Assembly: GCA_022822785.1 (NCBI GenBank)
Contig: JAJEAL010000009.1
Span: forward strand, 1 to 44,409
Length of the DNA: 44,409 nucleotides
Reading direction: 5' to 3'
Source of the DNA: Candidatus Poribacteria bacterium
GTDB taxonomy: Bacteria > Poribacteria > WGA-4E > PCPOR2b
Position numbers and translations under genes: made by a program
Notes under the pieces: generated by a model
Databases searched by the model: none
Told to the model about the DNA's origin: nothing
The model's input: the letters and a program-made list of their open reading frames with translations, nothing else
Part shown: positions 32,480 to 41,363 of the stretch, piece by piece
How positions within the stretch are numbered: the stretch's first letter is position 1
Layout of the letters: each line of letters begins with the position of its first letter

Positions 32480-32836
32480 CTAATCCACATGTAAAATAAT
32501 CTCATCCCCGTCCACAGTCACAGGGTAAGTCTTAACCCGCATACGGGCATCATACAGTGCCGTTCCGGTTTTGATATCAAATTCCCATTGGTGCCAAGAG
32601 CACTTGATAATCTCGCCTTCCCGTTCAAAATCGACATGGTACGTTTTGTCCGAAGTGACATGCGGACGTACCCGTCCTTGGCAGAGGGGCCCGCCTTTGT
32701 GCGGGCACATATTCCGTAATGCGTAAAACGTTCCGTCAACGTTAAACACACCGATACCCCCCTTACCCCCTGCCTGTACAATTTTCCGCTCGCCGGGTGG
32801 TAATTCGTCAACCTTTCCAACTATATGACGCTGCAT
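32480..32836 (-). CDS. Rieske (2Fe-2S) protein
   Basis: This 118-residue single-domain Rieske protein has cluster ligands C44-P-H46 (NMCPHKGGPL) and C79-S-W-H82 (IIKCSWHQWEF). It resembles ferredoxin subunits of nitrite reductase (NirD-like) or ring-hydroxylating dioxygenases. No oxygenase is adjacent, so its partner is unknown. It starts 18 bp after the ATPase gene, which makes cotranscription with the HEPN/ATPase pair possible. Confidence 0.9.
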   Translation of the reverse strand: MQRHIVGKVDELPPGERKIVQAGGKGGIGVFNVDGTFYALRNMCPHKGGPLCQGRVRPHVTSDKTYHVDFEREGEIIKCSWHQWEFDIKTGTALYDARMRVKTYPVTVDGDEIILHVD

Positions 32837-32854
32837 CGCGAATCTATCCCTTCA

Positions 32855-34510
32855 TCATGTTATATCAGAAAGCTGTTGCAACTCAAACAACGGTCCGCGT
32901 CGCAAGAGGTTTGACAATCGTTTTGAAGTATCACCTCTCCTAGGTTCCATAGTTGTTCCTGTCTCCCTAAAAATAATATAGCCTTTCTGAAAATCTAGAG
33001 TCTTAATTCGCAGCTTAAATCTTTCTGACGAAAACTGACTCAGATCTAGCATGTATACTTCATATTTGCGTCCTTGCTCCCGTATGTCAGAGAGACTTGC
33101 ACGAACTAAATGAATAAGGCGTCCATCCATAAGTTCCCTGATTATACGATATTCCTCAGGATGGTCCTCTCTGTCTCGAAAGTCAATCCGGAAAAATGAA
33201 TAACTTTTTTCTTTACAAAATGACAGCAGCTGATCGAGACTCTTGATCCTATTTGACATACCTTCATTTAAAGCACTGTCCTCCTCTAGTTCTGAAATTT
33301 TGATCTCGGCTATCTCACTAGCAGATTTTCCAACATCTTGGACACCAACAAGTCGAGCCTTTTCTCTTGTTCGTGCTTGATTTATTGCGTTGGCACTCAA
33401 AGTAAGATAATCGCGTGGTACGGCTCCAGACGCGAGAACAAGCCGATCAAGTGCTGTAGGGGATAAAATATTTGACAGAGATGAAATTCCAACATGTTTG
33501 GCGTAGCTCAAAAAGACTTGCTCAAGGAAAGTCTTAGCTTGTGAAGGTTTTTCCAATGTTACATCCAAATCAATGTGATCCGCATCATGTCCAGTCTGCA
33601 GACCAAGGGGCGGCTTTGCTTGAAACCAGCGTGTGAGATGTCTAATTCCCGCGACTTTAAGCCACGCATCAGAATCACGCACCGCACTATGAACTAAATC
33701 CAAAAGCTTGGGCTGCTCTGCACTTGGTAAATAGTGGAGGTCATCTAGAAAGATATAAAATTGAGTTTCATTTGTATCAGCGAACCGACGAATGGTTTTT
33801 TGCATATAAGGTACGAGTCTGCTTGCTTCATCAGCAGAGATGTTTTGTTTTGCGAGCAGACTACTGGTATCATCTCGTAATTTTGAGACTAAGGTTAGGC
33901 TTTGAGGTGCGTTTCCTTTTTGTGAATAGAATACTTGCATTTGCTCGCATACATCTAGACAAATCCATACAAATATTCTCTCAATTGATTCTCTACTATG
34001 TGTGTGAATGTTTATCCAAGAGGTCAGACAGTCTTCAGCCTCAACACGGCGTTTTGCTTCAACCATGAGTGCTGTCTTCCCTGTACCTCGCCTGCCAAAA
34101 ATCAGATGATGCCGAGGCGTGATAGCTGTTAATATATTCTGAGCTGTATCAGAAACGTAGTCTAAGCTTGGTTGTGCTTCCGATGTCCTAGATCGGGATA
34201 TTAGAAGTTGAGCAAGCTCTATGGCTTTTGAATTCCGTACTCCATCCTTGATACGGGTTACCACATTTTTCACTTCTCGGTCGGCCTTACGCACAACCAC
34301 GAAACCGTTAAACCCTGTTCGGATAAGTTCAGGGTCAATAGAATTACCTACCATTGTAGCACTGTCGAAGTCATCTTCAGTAACATACACAGCGAAGATA
34401 CTTTCTTCTGGATAGTCTTTTCTTTCCATTGACTGTATTTCAATTCCGGCTTCAGAAAACCTGTTTTGAATAATAGTTTCGGTGTTTATCGGGAGTTGTA
34501 ATTGTATCAT
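32855..34510 (-). CDS. P-loop ATPase (AAA/STAND-like) of a two-gene module
   Basis: This is a 551-residue protein. An N-terminal segment of about 125 residues is unrecognised. Walker A GRRGTGKT is at 139-146, Walker B FYIFLDDLHYL starts at 251, and an arginine-containing sensor-like block is VAGIRHLTRW. The later helical region contains AVPRDYLTLSANAINQA, as in ORC/Cdc6-like AAA proteins, and the C-terminus (about 430-551) may hold a winged-helix-like domain. The ATG at 34510 overlaps the stop of the HEPN-like gene (ATGA) and has AAGGGG at good spacing; a GTG at 34519 is less likely. No nuclease or membrane motif is visible. It may be a defence or regulatory ATPase, but I do not recognise the exact family. 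Confidence 0.75.
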   Translation of the reverse strand: MIQLQLPINTETIIQNRFSEAGIEIQSMERKDYPEESIFAVYVTEDDFDSATMVGNSIDPELIRTGFNGFVVVRKADREVKNVVTRIKDGVRNSKAIELAQLLISRSRTSEAQPSLDYVSDTAQNILTAITPRHHLIFGRRGTGKTALMVEAKRRVEAEDCLTSWINIHTHSRESIERIFVWICLDVCEQMQVFYSQKGNAPQSLTLVSKLRDDTSSLLAKQNISADEASRLVPYMQKTIRRFADTNETQFYIFLDDLHYLPSAEQPKLLDLVHSAVRDSDAWLKVAGIRHLTRWFQAKPPLGLQTGHDADHIDLDVTLEKPSQAKTFLEQVFLSYAKHVGISSLSNILSPTALDRLVLASGAVPRDYLTLSANAINQARTREKARLVGVQDVGKSASEIAEIKISELEEDSALNEGMSNRIKSLDQLLSFCKEKSYSFFRIDFRDREDHPEEYRIIRELMDGRLIHLVRASLSDIREQGRKYEVYMLDLSQFSSERFKLRIKTLDFQKGYIIFRETGTTMEPRRGDTSKRLSNLLRRGPLFELQQLSDIT

Positions 34511-35031
34511 AGTATACACCCCTTACTTTGTAGGTAAATGCGAGTTGTGGACAGGAATAAATCTGCGTCTTTCTTGAGATCAAAGGCATCTTGCTTCCAC
34601 GATATATTTGATTTTGGATATGGCTCATAATCTGCACGATTTCTAAGATCGCGGGCGTCTTTTAACATATTTGACCAAGGCGCGCCAGGAGGAAAGTCTT
34701 TCGGTATATGTGATGGTAGCTTACTGTGTCCTTGATGATCATCGCCTCCATGAAAAACAAATGCACACGCTCGCATTGCATGATACATCGCGTAATAGTA
34801 TCGACTTATGGCACTTCGATAAAGGGGAGGTTTAGATCTGAGCAGCTTATTTGCGTCATGCCGGTGTTCATAGGCAAACCACCATCGATCGGAGGCAGCA
34901 CTGTTGATCAGTTGAGATATTGTTTGTCCGGAGTCCTTCTGGAGAGATACCCCCTCTTTCCAATCCTTAATTTGCTTATCGGTAGCCGTAGATAGACGAT
35001 TCAATCGATCATGGGGAAGAACTTGTGGCAT
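34507..35031 (-). CDS. HEPN-like (UPF0332-type) protein of a two-gene module
   Basis: This 174-residue helical protein has the UPF0332/HEPN-like core SAISRYYYAMYHAMRACAFV (73-92) followed by LKDARDLRNRADYEPYP. The motif is R-N-R-A-D-Y (130-135). The R-x4-6-H signature of ribonuclease HEPN proteins is not present, so catalysis is doubtful. GGAG precedes the ATG by seven bases. Its stop overlaps the ATPase start, which implies a fixed partnership, and a long palindrome lies 24 bp upstream. HEPN proteins pair with nucleotidyltransferases or ATPases in toxin-antitoxin and defence loci; whether this pair does so is inference. Confidence 0.75.
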   Translation of the reverse strand: MPQVLPHDRLNRLSTATDKQIKDWKEGVSLQKDSGQTISQLINSAASDRWWFAYEHRHDANKLLRSKPPLYRSAISRYYYAMYHAMRACAFVFHGGDDHQGHSKLPSHIPKDFPPGAPWSNMLKDARDLRNRADYEPYPKSNISWKQDAFDLKKDADLFLSTTRIYLQSKGCIL

Positions 35032-35054
35032 GGATTGACTCCGCCAACCAAAGA

Positions 35055-35110
35055 GCGACTTATGTCAGTGGTAGAAAGCTTTCGCGCTTAAAATCACTGG
35101 CATAAGTCGC
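35055..35110. repeat. Long palindrome upstream of the HEPN/ATPase pair
   Basis: The arms GCGACTTATGTCAGTG (35055-35070) and CACTGGCATAAGTCGC (35095-35110) pair with one mismatch over 16 bp, around a 24-base loop. It begins 24 bp upstream of the HEPN start codon, in the probable 5' untranslated region or promoter. It could be an operator, an attenuating hairpin or a palindromic repeat relic. Confidence 0.65.
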
Positions 35111-35174
35111 TAAGAGCATAAAATAGCTGTTTGGTAAAGTTTCAGCATCAACAAAACGTTTCGTTTATCATATA

Positions 35175-36308
35175 CTACGCAGCACGTTCCACAACCGCAT
35201 TAGCCATCTGCAACCGATGTGCATAGAGTTCACAAGCGTTCTCAACAAAGACGCGTCGTTTGAGTTCTGGAGAGATTCCGGGTAGGACAGTCGTTGGATC
35301 ATCCCAATCCCAATGCGGATAATCGCTTGCATAAACGAGGATTTCATCCGCATGTAGCCATTCAAGGAACGTGTTCCTGTCTGCACGGGTTGGCGGCTGC
35401 TCCATTGGCTGGGAACCGAAACGGATGTGCTGGCGAATATATTCACTCGGCAGCCGCTTGACCCACGGCGTATAATCGCGTGTTGATTTCCAATCCGCAT
35501 CCATGTGCCACATCAATCCCGGCAGCCAAAAGGTATCGTGCTCGATGAAAAGGAACCTAAAATTCGGGAACTTCTCAAAAACTCCCTCGCAAATCAGACT
35601 GACGGTGTGCGCCATCGCGATCTGAGGACGTGCCATGCGCATCTCCAGATAGTATGACGGATATCCGGCGGCGGTTGGCGCATTGGCGACGCCGGCGCCT
35701 TCCGCACCGAAGTGCACACAAACCGGCAAACCGTGTTCTTGTGCGGCTTCATAGATCGGATGGTAAAACCGATTGCCGAAGGGCATGCGCGCACCGGCAG
35801 GCATAATCACCTGAAAGACCGATGGATGCTCGCCAAGCCGATGAATCTCTTCGGCTGCTTGTTGTGGGTCTGTCGGAGCGATGGCAATAGACGCCTTGAA
35901 GCGGGTGTCTGCCTTAACCCACGTTTCAAGCGTCCAGTCGTTAAAAGCGCGACACATCGCTGCACCATAATCGGAGTTTGGATGGACCGCAGCCCCGTAA
36001 ACGGTGGAACCGGTCAAGATAGCGATATCGATCTCGTGAACATCTAGGTGTTTTTCCCGTGCGAGCTCAATGTTGCCGCTAGGATGTGCATCTTGACCTT
36101 CCCACAACTCAGCACGGACGCCGCCTCGCGGCATGTTCGTATATCCAACTCCTGGCATCATCGCCCCAAAGTCTTTAATATGTTCTACATAATGCCGAGG
36201 CAGATAGGGGAACAGATCTTCCTGCTTCGCCGTTGAATGGTGTAAGTCACAGTCGATGATGTTGAATGTTTGTGTGTCAATAACAGATTGCTTTTGTTCG
36301 GTTTCCAT
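35175..36308 (-). CDS. Amidohydrolase (Amidohydro_2 family)
   Basis: This 377-residue TIM-barrel metal-dependent hydrolase or decarboxylase is of the ACMSD/LigW-like group. Metal-site blocks are IIDCDLHH near the N-terminus, VCVHFGAEG, FRFLFIEHDTFWLP and VYASDYPHWD, whose aspartate is the conserved C-terminal ligand. The usual D-x-H-x-H is altered to CDLHH. Substrates in this family are often aromatic or carboxylated ring compounds. The ATG at 36308 with AGGAG six bases upstream is preferred to the longer frame reaching 36371. Confidence 0.85.
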   Translation of the reverse strand: METEQKQSVIDTQTFNIIDCDLHHSTAKQEDLFPYLPRHYVEHIKDFGAMMPGVGYTNMPRGGVRAELWEGQDAHPSGNIELAREKHLDVHEIDIAILTGSTVYGAAVHPNSDYGAAMCRAFNDWTLETWVKADTRFKASIAIAPTDPQQAAEEIHRLGEHPSVFQVIMPAGARMPFGNRFYHPIYEAAQEHGLPVCVHFGAEGAGVANAPTAAGYPSYYLEMRMARPQIAMAHTVSLICEGVFEKFPNFRFLFIEHDTFWLPGLMWHMDADWKSTRDYTPWVKRLPSEYIRQHIRFGSQPMEQPPTRADRNTFLEWLHADEILVYASDYPHWDWDDPTTVLPGISPELKRRVFVENACELYAHRLQMANAVVERAA

Positions 36309-36756
36309 AAAATCTCCTGTTGAAGGTTGACATCGCCTCTCAGCTATTGTGCAACTGCGTATACTACACACTGTCAGAAACTAAGCCCTTGGACGGTCAA
36401 CCGGTGCGAGTGTCCAGAACTTTGATCGTAGAGGATATCTAATTCTTGGACTTGCTGTTGTGCAATCTGGTATAATGCACGACTGAGGTTGACCTGTGCT
36501 AGACTAACATTCTGTTACAGTTTCGTCCTTGTTTGTAGCTACTTCCAGAGCCCCTTAGTCCTAGCCGAAAGGTTGGATTTAGCAATCCAACGACAGCATA
36601 GCAAATTTCTGAGGTCTTATCTATAAATAATACCCTATAGAAGACGCGGATTCAAGTGCTGCGAACAATAACTTACGGACAAAATATAAAGCTACCCTCT
36701 AGATTAACCCATACTACACTGAATACGAATTGAAACATGAAAATAGGAGACAATCA
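36309..36756. other. Divergent intergenic region with a dispersed repeat
   Basis: No gene is seen between the divergent amidohydrolase and acetolactate-synthase-like genes. Positions 36572-36591 form a perfect stem GTTGGATT / AATCCAAC with loop TAGC. Positions 36584-36610 match the repeat at 19182-19210. Both divergent promoters must lie here, but none can be assigned with confidence. AGGAG seven bases before 36757 marks the start of the next gene. Confidence 0.6.
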
Positions 36757-38403
36757 ATGAATGTTGCAGAACTGTTTGTAAAGTGTCTGGAAACTGAAGA
36801 TGTGGAATATGTCTTCGGTGTGCCGGGGGAGGAAAATGCTCATTTCATGATGGCGTTAGAAGATTCTTCAATACCATTTATTCTCACGCGCCATGAACAA
36901 GGTGCCGCTTTTATGGCGGATGTCTACGGCAGATTGACCGGCAGAGCCAGCGTCTGCCTCGGGACGTTGGGACCAGGGGCAACCAATCTGATGACCGGCG
37001 TTGCTGATGCCAACATGGATCGCTCACCGGTAGTTGTCGTCACCGGACAGGCTGACAGCCGGCGGCAGCACAAAGAAAGTCACCAAAACATGGATGTGGT
37101 TGGGATGTTCCAACCAGTCACCAAATGGGCAAGTCCCATCATTAACGCAGAAAATATCCCTGAGGTGGTTCGCAAAGCCTTTAAGTTGGCTGAAACCGAG
37201 AAACCCGGTGCCTGCCACATCGAGCTTGCGGAAGACATCGCCTCCCAATCGACTAGCAATATCCCCATTCCGAGGCAACGTCTCCGTCGTGCGGTGCCGG
37301 ACGATAAAATTGTCGATCAAGCTATGGCGTTGATTCGCCAAGCAAAACGTCCAGTGATCCTTGCAGGTAACGGGGCTATCCGCAAGCGGGCGAGCAAGCA
37401 GTTGCGTGAATTTGCCGAAGCCACGAACATTGGTGTTATTAATACCTTCATGGGTAAAGGTGCTGTTTCGCGTCATGCCCCCTATAGTCTATTTACCATC
37501 GGCTTACAGGCGAAAGACCTTGTCGCTTGTGCGGTTGATGCCGCGGATTTGGTGATAACCTTAGGTTACGACTTGGTCGAATACCATCCCCGTTTGTGGA
37601 ATCACGGGAGTCACAAGAAAATTGTGCACATCGACTTCCTCCCGGCGGAGGTGGATGAAGATTACCGTGTTGATGTCGAAGTCGTCGGGGATCTTGCCCA
37701 TACGCTGTGGATGCTCAATGAGCGTGTTAAAGACAGTCCCCTCCAGTTCGATGGTCATCAGCACGAGACCATTCGCGAGGAGATGTTAGCTGAATTTGCC
37801 AGACACAAAGATGATGAGACAGTCGGGATTATCCGCCCCCAAAAGGCGCTTTGGGACGTGCGTGAAGCGTTAGGTTCCGACGATATCTTGTTGAGCGATG
37901 TGGGGGCACATAAAATGTGGATCGCACGCTATTACCAATGCGATGAACCGAATACCTGCTTCATCTCCAACGGTTTTTGCTCCATGGGATTTGCCCTACC
38001 GGGGGCTATCGCCGCAAAAATGGTGTTCCCAGAACGCCGTGTACTCGCTGTTTGTGGAGATGGCGGATTTCTGATGAATGTTCAAGAGATGGAGACTGCC
38101 AAACGTTTAGGGACGAATATTGTGGCGATGGTGTGGGAGGATGGCGGTTATGGGCTCATCTCTTGGAAGCAGGATAATCAATTTGACCGTCACACCAATC
38201 TTTCGTTTGGCAACCCGGACTTTGTTAAGTTAGCAGAGTCTTTCGGTTGGCAGGGGGTTCGGGTCGAAAACGCTGCGGCCCTCGCTCCTGCTTTAGATAA
38301 GGCCTTTCATGCTGATAATCCGGTGCTTATTGTTATTCCAATTGATTATCGGGAAAATGCTTTGTTGACAGAACGTTTGGGCAATATTGCATGTCCGATA
38401 TAA
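36757..38403 (+). CDS. Acetolactate synthase-like ThDP-dependent enzyme (AlsS type)
   Basis: This 548-residue enzyme has the ThDP activating glutamate E47 (TRHEQGAAF), GTLGPGATNLMTG and the cofactor motif GDGGFLMNVQEMETA. A central Rossmann-like domain (PVILAGNGAIRK) is present. The second half of the ThDP motif reads VWEDGGYG instead of the common NN. The sequence resembles catabolic AlsS-type acetolactate synthases, and no small regulatory subunit follows, but other 2-keto acid carboligases cannot be excluded. The frame opens nine codons earlier at 36730; the ATG at 36757 with AGGAG is preferred. Confidence 0.82.
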   Translation: MNVAELFVKCLETEDVEYVFGVPGEENAHFMMALEDSSIPFILTRHEQGAAFMADVYGRLTGRASVCLGTLGPGATNLMTGVADANMDRSPVVVVTGQADSRRQHKESHQNMDVVGMFQPVTKWASPIINAENIPEVVRKAFKLAETEKPGACHIELAEDIASQSTSNIPIPRQRLRRAVPDDKIVDQAMALIRQAKRPVILAGNGAIRKRASKQLREFAEATNIGVINTFMGKGAVSRHAPYSLFTIGLQAKDLVACAVDAADLVITLGYDLVEYHPRLWNHGSHKKIVHIDFLPAEVDEDYRVDVEVVGDLAHTLWMLNERVKDSPLQFDGHQHETIREEMLAEFARHKDDETVGIIRPQKALWDVREALGSDDILLSDVGAHKMWIARYYQCDEPNTCFISNGFCSMGFALPGAIAAKMVFPERRVLAVCGDGGFLMNVQEMETAKRLGTNIVAMVWEDGGYGLISWKQDNQFDRHTNLSFGNPDFVKLAESFGWQGVRVENAAALAPALDKAFHADNPVLIVIPIDYRENALLTERLGNIACPI

Positions 38404-38560
38404 TCGATTTTAGGCTTGACGCGGTTTATGAGTCATGGTATAGTGATTTTCCGTTTTGTCGTGCAAATTGTTAGCTTGCCATCGTACGATTTTACGCATA
38501 GAATTAATAGTTGGGAAAAATCAAAACTGACAAATTGATTCGACGGTGGATATCGACTAG

Positions 38561-38599
38561 ATGAACTTGTACTTTGAATGGGATGCCAAGAGGTTATGA
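38561..38599 (+). pseudogene. Remnant of a BrnT-type toxin start
   Basis: A 12-codon frame reads MNLYFEWDAKRL and stops with TGA, whose bases overlap the ATG of the next gene (ATGA). The FEWDAKRL start is the hallmark of BrnT toxins (normally about 90 residues, beginning FEWDP-K). Its body is missing while the overlap with the downstream gene is preserved, which suggests an internal deletion of the toxin. Confidence 0.5.
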
Positions 38600-38835
38600 A
38601 GAACAACAAAGTCGTTGAACATGCCTCTAGCATATCTGATGAAATGCGAGATGAATACCAGTTTGACTATAGCAAAGCCAAACCGAACCGCTTTGCTTCG
38701 CGAATTGGACGAGACCAGTTGATGATCGTTCTCGATCCCGATGTCGCCGCTGTCTTCAAAACTCCTGAATCCGTGAACCAAGTATTGCGGGCGATCATCA
38801 CTTTAGCGTCCAAAATGGAAAAAGGTATTAACTGA
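38596..38835 (+). CDS. Antitoxin-like protein (BrnA-like)
   Basis: This 79-residue protein contains the typical antitoxin linker DEYQFDYSKAKPNRFASR and a C-terminal strand-helix-helix (LMIVLDPDVAAVFKTPESV) resembling ribbon-helix-helix antitoxins that follow BrnT toxins. The chosen ATG overlaps the stop of the toxin remnant; an upstream start at 38578 is less convincing. With the toxin gone it may be an orphan antitoxin or a DNA-binding regulator. It follows the acetolactate-synthase-like gene by 192 bp. Confidence 0.65.
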   Translation: MKNNKVVEHASSISDEMRDEYQFDYSKAKPNRFASRIGRDQLMIVLDPDVAAVFKTPESVNQVLRAIITLASKMEKGIN

Positions 38836-38921
38836 ATTTTGTATTCTGTTTTTTTCATCCGCGCAAGTCGCGATCCAAGTCAACAAAGCTTTTTGTCAAC
38901 CAATAAATGTAGGAGGAACAG

Positions 38922-39908
38922 ATGCACGTAGGTACACAGCAATTTAATACATCAGATACAGATCTGGAATACTTGGCAAGGCACGGAGTTTTCAACAAGA
39001 ATGAGAATTTTATCACATTCCACCGAGCGTACGGCTGGGATGTGAAGGAGTTGAAAGAGAAGAAGCAAAAATGTGCTGATTTTGGTATCGACATGGAGAT
39101 GGTCGCGATTCCCCTCGCTCACCTGAACGTCAATGGGGGCGGCGTCCCTAACTTCATGCTTGGTAATTATGAGGAGGGTGATAAGGAGATCGAGCTTGTC
39201 TGCAATATGATTAAACAAGCAGCCGAGGCTGGCATACCGGCGATTAAGTACTACCTTTGTGCTATGGAGAACCAGCGCACGGAGAGCAAGCCGCCCGGAC
39301 GAGGCGGTTCTCAATACAGTACCTGGAATCTGGAGGAAGCAGATTCCACCACGCCGAGATACGATGAACCCGTTACCGCCGAAATGAACTGGGCACGGAT
39401 TACCTACTTCCTTGAGCGTGTCATCCCCGTAGCAACCGAGTATCAGATCCGAATGGCTTGTCACCCGTGTGATCCATGGCTGCCGCCCGGTTACAAAGGG
39501 GTAGATCGGGTGCTTGGGGGATTCGAGGGGTTCAAGCGTTTTATTGAGATCTGCCCCAGTCCCTACCACGGCGTCAACCTGTGCCTCGGTTGTATGGCAG
39601 AGAGTGTGCTAGATCCTCGCAACGAGGTCCCCGATATTATCCGTTATTTCGGTTCACGAAATAAAATATTCCTCTGTCATTTCCGCAACATCGTCGGTGC
39701 CCGTAACAAGTTTCAGGAGGTCTGGCCCGACGAAGGGGTAATGAATATGCGCTGGAACATGAAAGCCCTCAAAGAGGTCGGATACCCGCACATGGTTGTC
39801 CCTGATCATGCACCGGGACATAAAGACCCGGAGAGTGGTCGGCAGGCATTCGCCTATGAGTTCGGCTACATCAAAGCGATGATTCAAGCGGTCATGGACG
39901 AGGGTTAG
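38922..39908 (+). CDS. Mannonate dehydratase-like (UxuA family) TIM-barrel protein
   Basis: This 328-residue protein is similar in plan to UxuA. Metal and substrate motifs are MACHPCDPWLPPG (UxuA-type HPDDPP, here HPCDPW), VNLCLGCMAES (C-x-G), FLCHFRNIVG (H-F-R-N) and MVVPDHAPG. The HPCD replacement of the usual HPDD removes one acidic residue. It would dehydrate an aldonic acid or act as a sugar-acid epimerase or isomerase. A second, divergent UxuA-like gene starts at 42203. AGGAGG precedes the ATG. Confidence 0.82.
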   Translation: MHVGTQQFNTSDTDLEYLARHGVFNKNENFITFHRAYGWDVKELKEKKQKCADFGIDMEMVAIPLAHLNVNGGGVPNFMLGNYEEGDKEIELVCNMIKQAAEAGIPAIKYYLCAMENQRTESKPPGRGGSQYSTWNLEEADSTTPRYDEPVTAEMNWARITYFLERVIPVATEYQIRMACHPCDPWLPPGYKGVDRVLGGFEGFKRFIEICPSPYHGVNLCLGCMAESVLDPRNEVPDIIRYFGSRNKIFLCHFRNIVGARNKFQEVWPDEGVMNMRWNMKALKEVGYPHMVVPDHAPGHKDPESGRQAFAYEFGYIKAMIQAVMDEG

Positions 39909-40051
39909 ATTTTGCCTTTGTTCCCAAGGTAGGGGCTAGCTACCTATAGCCCAATCTACCGCCTTATCTCCCATGTGCCACAATCCGAGTTCTTGGCAAA
40001 AGCTTGGGTTCTACATGGTCAAATTCCACTATGCCGCGCTAGAGAAAAGGT

Positions 40052-41308
40052 ATGTCCCGCAATCAGCTACCGCCCCAAGGGCACAATTGGGCAAAAGTCA
40101 AAGCTCGGATGCAAGTGGCACAAAAGGACGATTGTCCTTGGCACAGCGAGCGCATGTTTATTGGGGGCAGCTACTTTGGCGGCGAGGATGTCCTCCAGGT
40201 TGCGAACGAAGCGTATCAGATGTATATCAATTGCAATGGACTCTATGCCGCCAAGATATTTCCCAGCCTAGTCCGTTACGAAACCGATATTGTCGGTGCC
40301 TTGCTAGAAATGATAAATGCGCCAATCGGGGCAAGTGGCAGCATCACCACCGGTGGCACCGAGAGCTTGATTATGGCGGTCAAGACCGCATACGCATGGG
40401 CTCACGATCGCCGTCCGGGGGCAAGTGCACCTGAAATTGTAGTGCCCCACGCAGCCCACCCAGCCTTTGATAAGGCAGCACATTTGATGGGTATTAAGGT
40501 CGTGCGTTTGACGGAGAGCCTTGATTTTCGTGCGGATGTTAAAGCGCTGGAACATACCATCAACAACAATACCATCATGCTGGCAGCGTCCGCCCCTTCC
40601 TATCCTTTTGGTGTTACCGACGCCATCCCCGAAATTGCTGCCCTCGCAGAGAAACACGACCTATGGCTGCACGTGGATGCCTGCCACGGCGGTTTCATTT
40701 TTCCTTTTGCCCGTAAATTGGGCTACGCTATCCCCGACTACGATTTTGCGATCCCCGGCGTTACGTCAATCTCTGTGGATGTGCACAAGCTAGGCTATGC
40801 CAACAAGGGGGTATCTGCGCTGCTATTGTGCGATGCCTACTTAGAGACCTACCAACGATATACCTTTGAGGACTGGCCCTCCGGCACCTATTCAACGCAA
40901 AATTTAATGGGATCGCGTTCGGGTGGAGGGCTTGCATCTGCTTGGGCGGTACTGAACTACCTCGGCGAGGAGGGATATCTTGAGCGGGTGGGTAAGATTC
41001 TTGAGACCAGAGAACGATTCCTTGACGGTATCCGGGGAATTGAGGGATTGGAGAGTTGGGGCGATCCAGAGGCATACCTTATCGCTTTCGGCTCTAGCGC
41101 CTTCGACATCTTTGCAGTCGATGAAGGCATGACTGAGCGTGGTTGGTTAAGCAGTCGCCTGATCGACCCACCGGCTATCCATCTGTTCCTAGATATATCG
41201 CACGCAGCCATCGTTGATGACTATCTAGAAGATCTGGCTGAAGTTGTCAAGACGGTGAAGTCGGGTGAGATTCGGAGCAAGGAGAAGGGGGCTTCGTACT
41301 CAAGATGA
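40052..41308 (+). CDS. Group II PLP-dependent lyase, sphingosine-1-phosphate lyase-like
   Basis: This 418-residue PLP enzyme has LYAAKIFPSLVRYE, the cofactor-binding TTGGTESLIMAVKTA, APSYPFGVTD, LHVDACHGGF and the Schiff-base lysine K246 in ISVDVHKLGYANKG. These match the S1P lyase / aspartate and glutamate decarboxylase fold, closest to the S1P lyase branch. No N-terminal membrane anchor is present. In bacteria such enzymes may cleave long-chain-base phosphates or other phosphoethanolamine-type compounds. The ribosome-binding site is weak (AAAAGG very close to the ATG). Confidence 0.86.
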   Translation: MSRNQLPPQGHNWAKVKARMQVAQKDDCPWHSERMFIGGSYFGGEDVLQVANEAYQMYINCNGLYAAKIFPSLVRYETDIVGALLEMINAPIGASGSITTGGTESLIMAVKTAYAWAHDRRPGASAPEIVVPHAAHPAFDKAAHLMGIKVVRLTESLDFRADVKALEHTINNNTIMLAASAPSYPFGVTDAIPEIAALAEKHDLWLHVDACHGGFIFPFARKLGYAIPDYDFAIPGVTSISVDVHKLGYANKGVSALLLCDAYLETYQRYTFEDWPSGTYSTQNLMGSRSGGGLASAWAVLNYLGEEGYLERVGKILETRERFLDGIRGIEGLESWGDPEAYLIAFGSSAFDIFAVDEGMTERGWLSSRLIDPPAIHLFLDISHAAIVDDYLEDLAEVVKTVKSGEIRSKEKGASYSR

Positions 41309-41363
41309 TACACGAATCAATCTCTCTCTACTATTAGGACATTGACAGGAGGCATCAAACCTT

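Noticed and set aside
38952-39569. A 205-residue minus-strand frame
   Set aside because: It is antisense to the first UxuA-like gene and shows no domain.
39909-40434. Plus-strand frames at 39973-40434 and 39975-40271
   Set aside because: They overlap the start of the S1P-lyase-like gene in other frames and lack features of real proteins.
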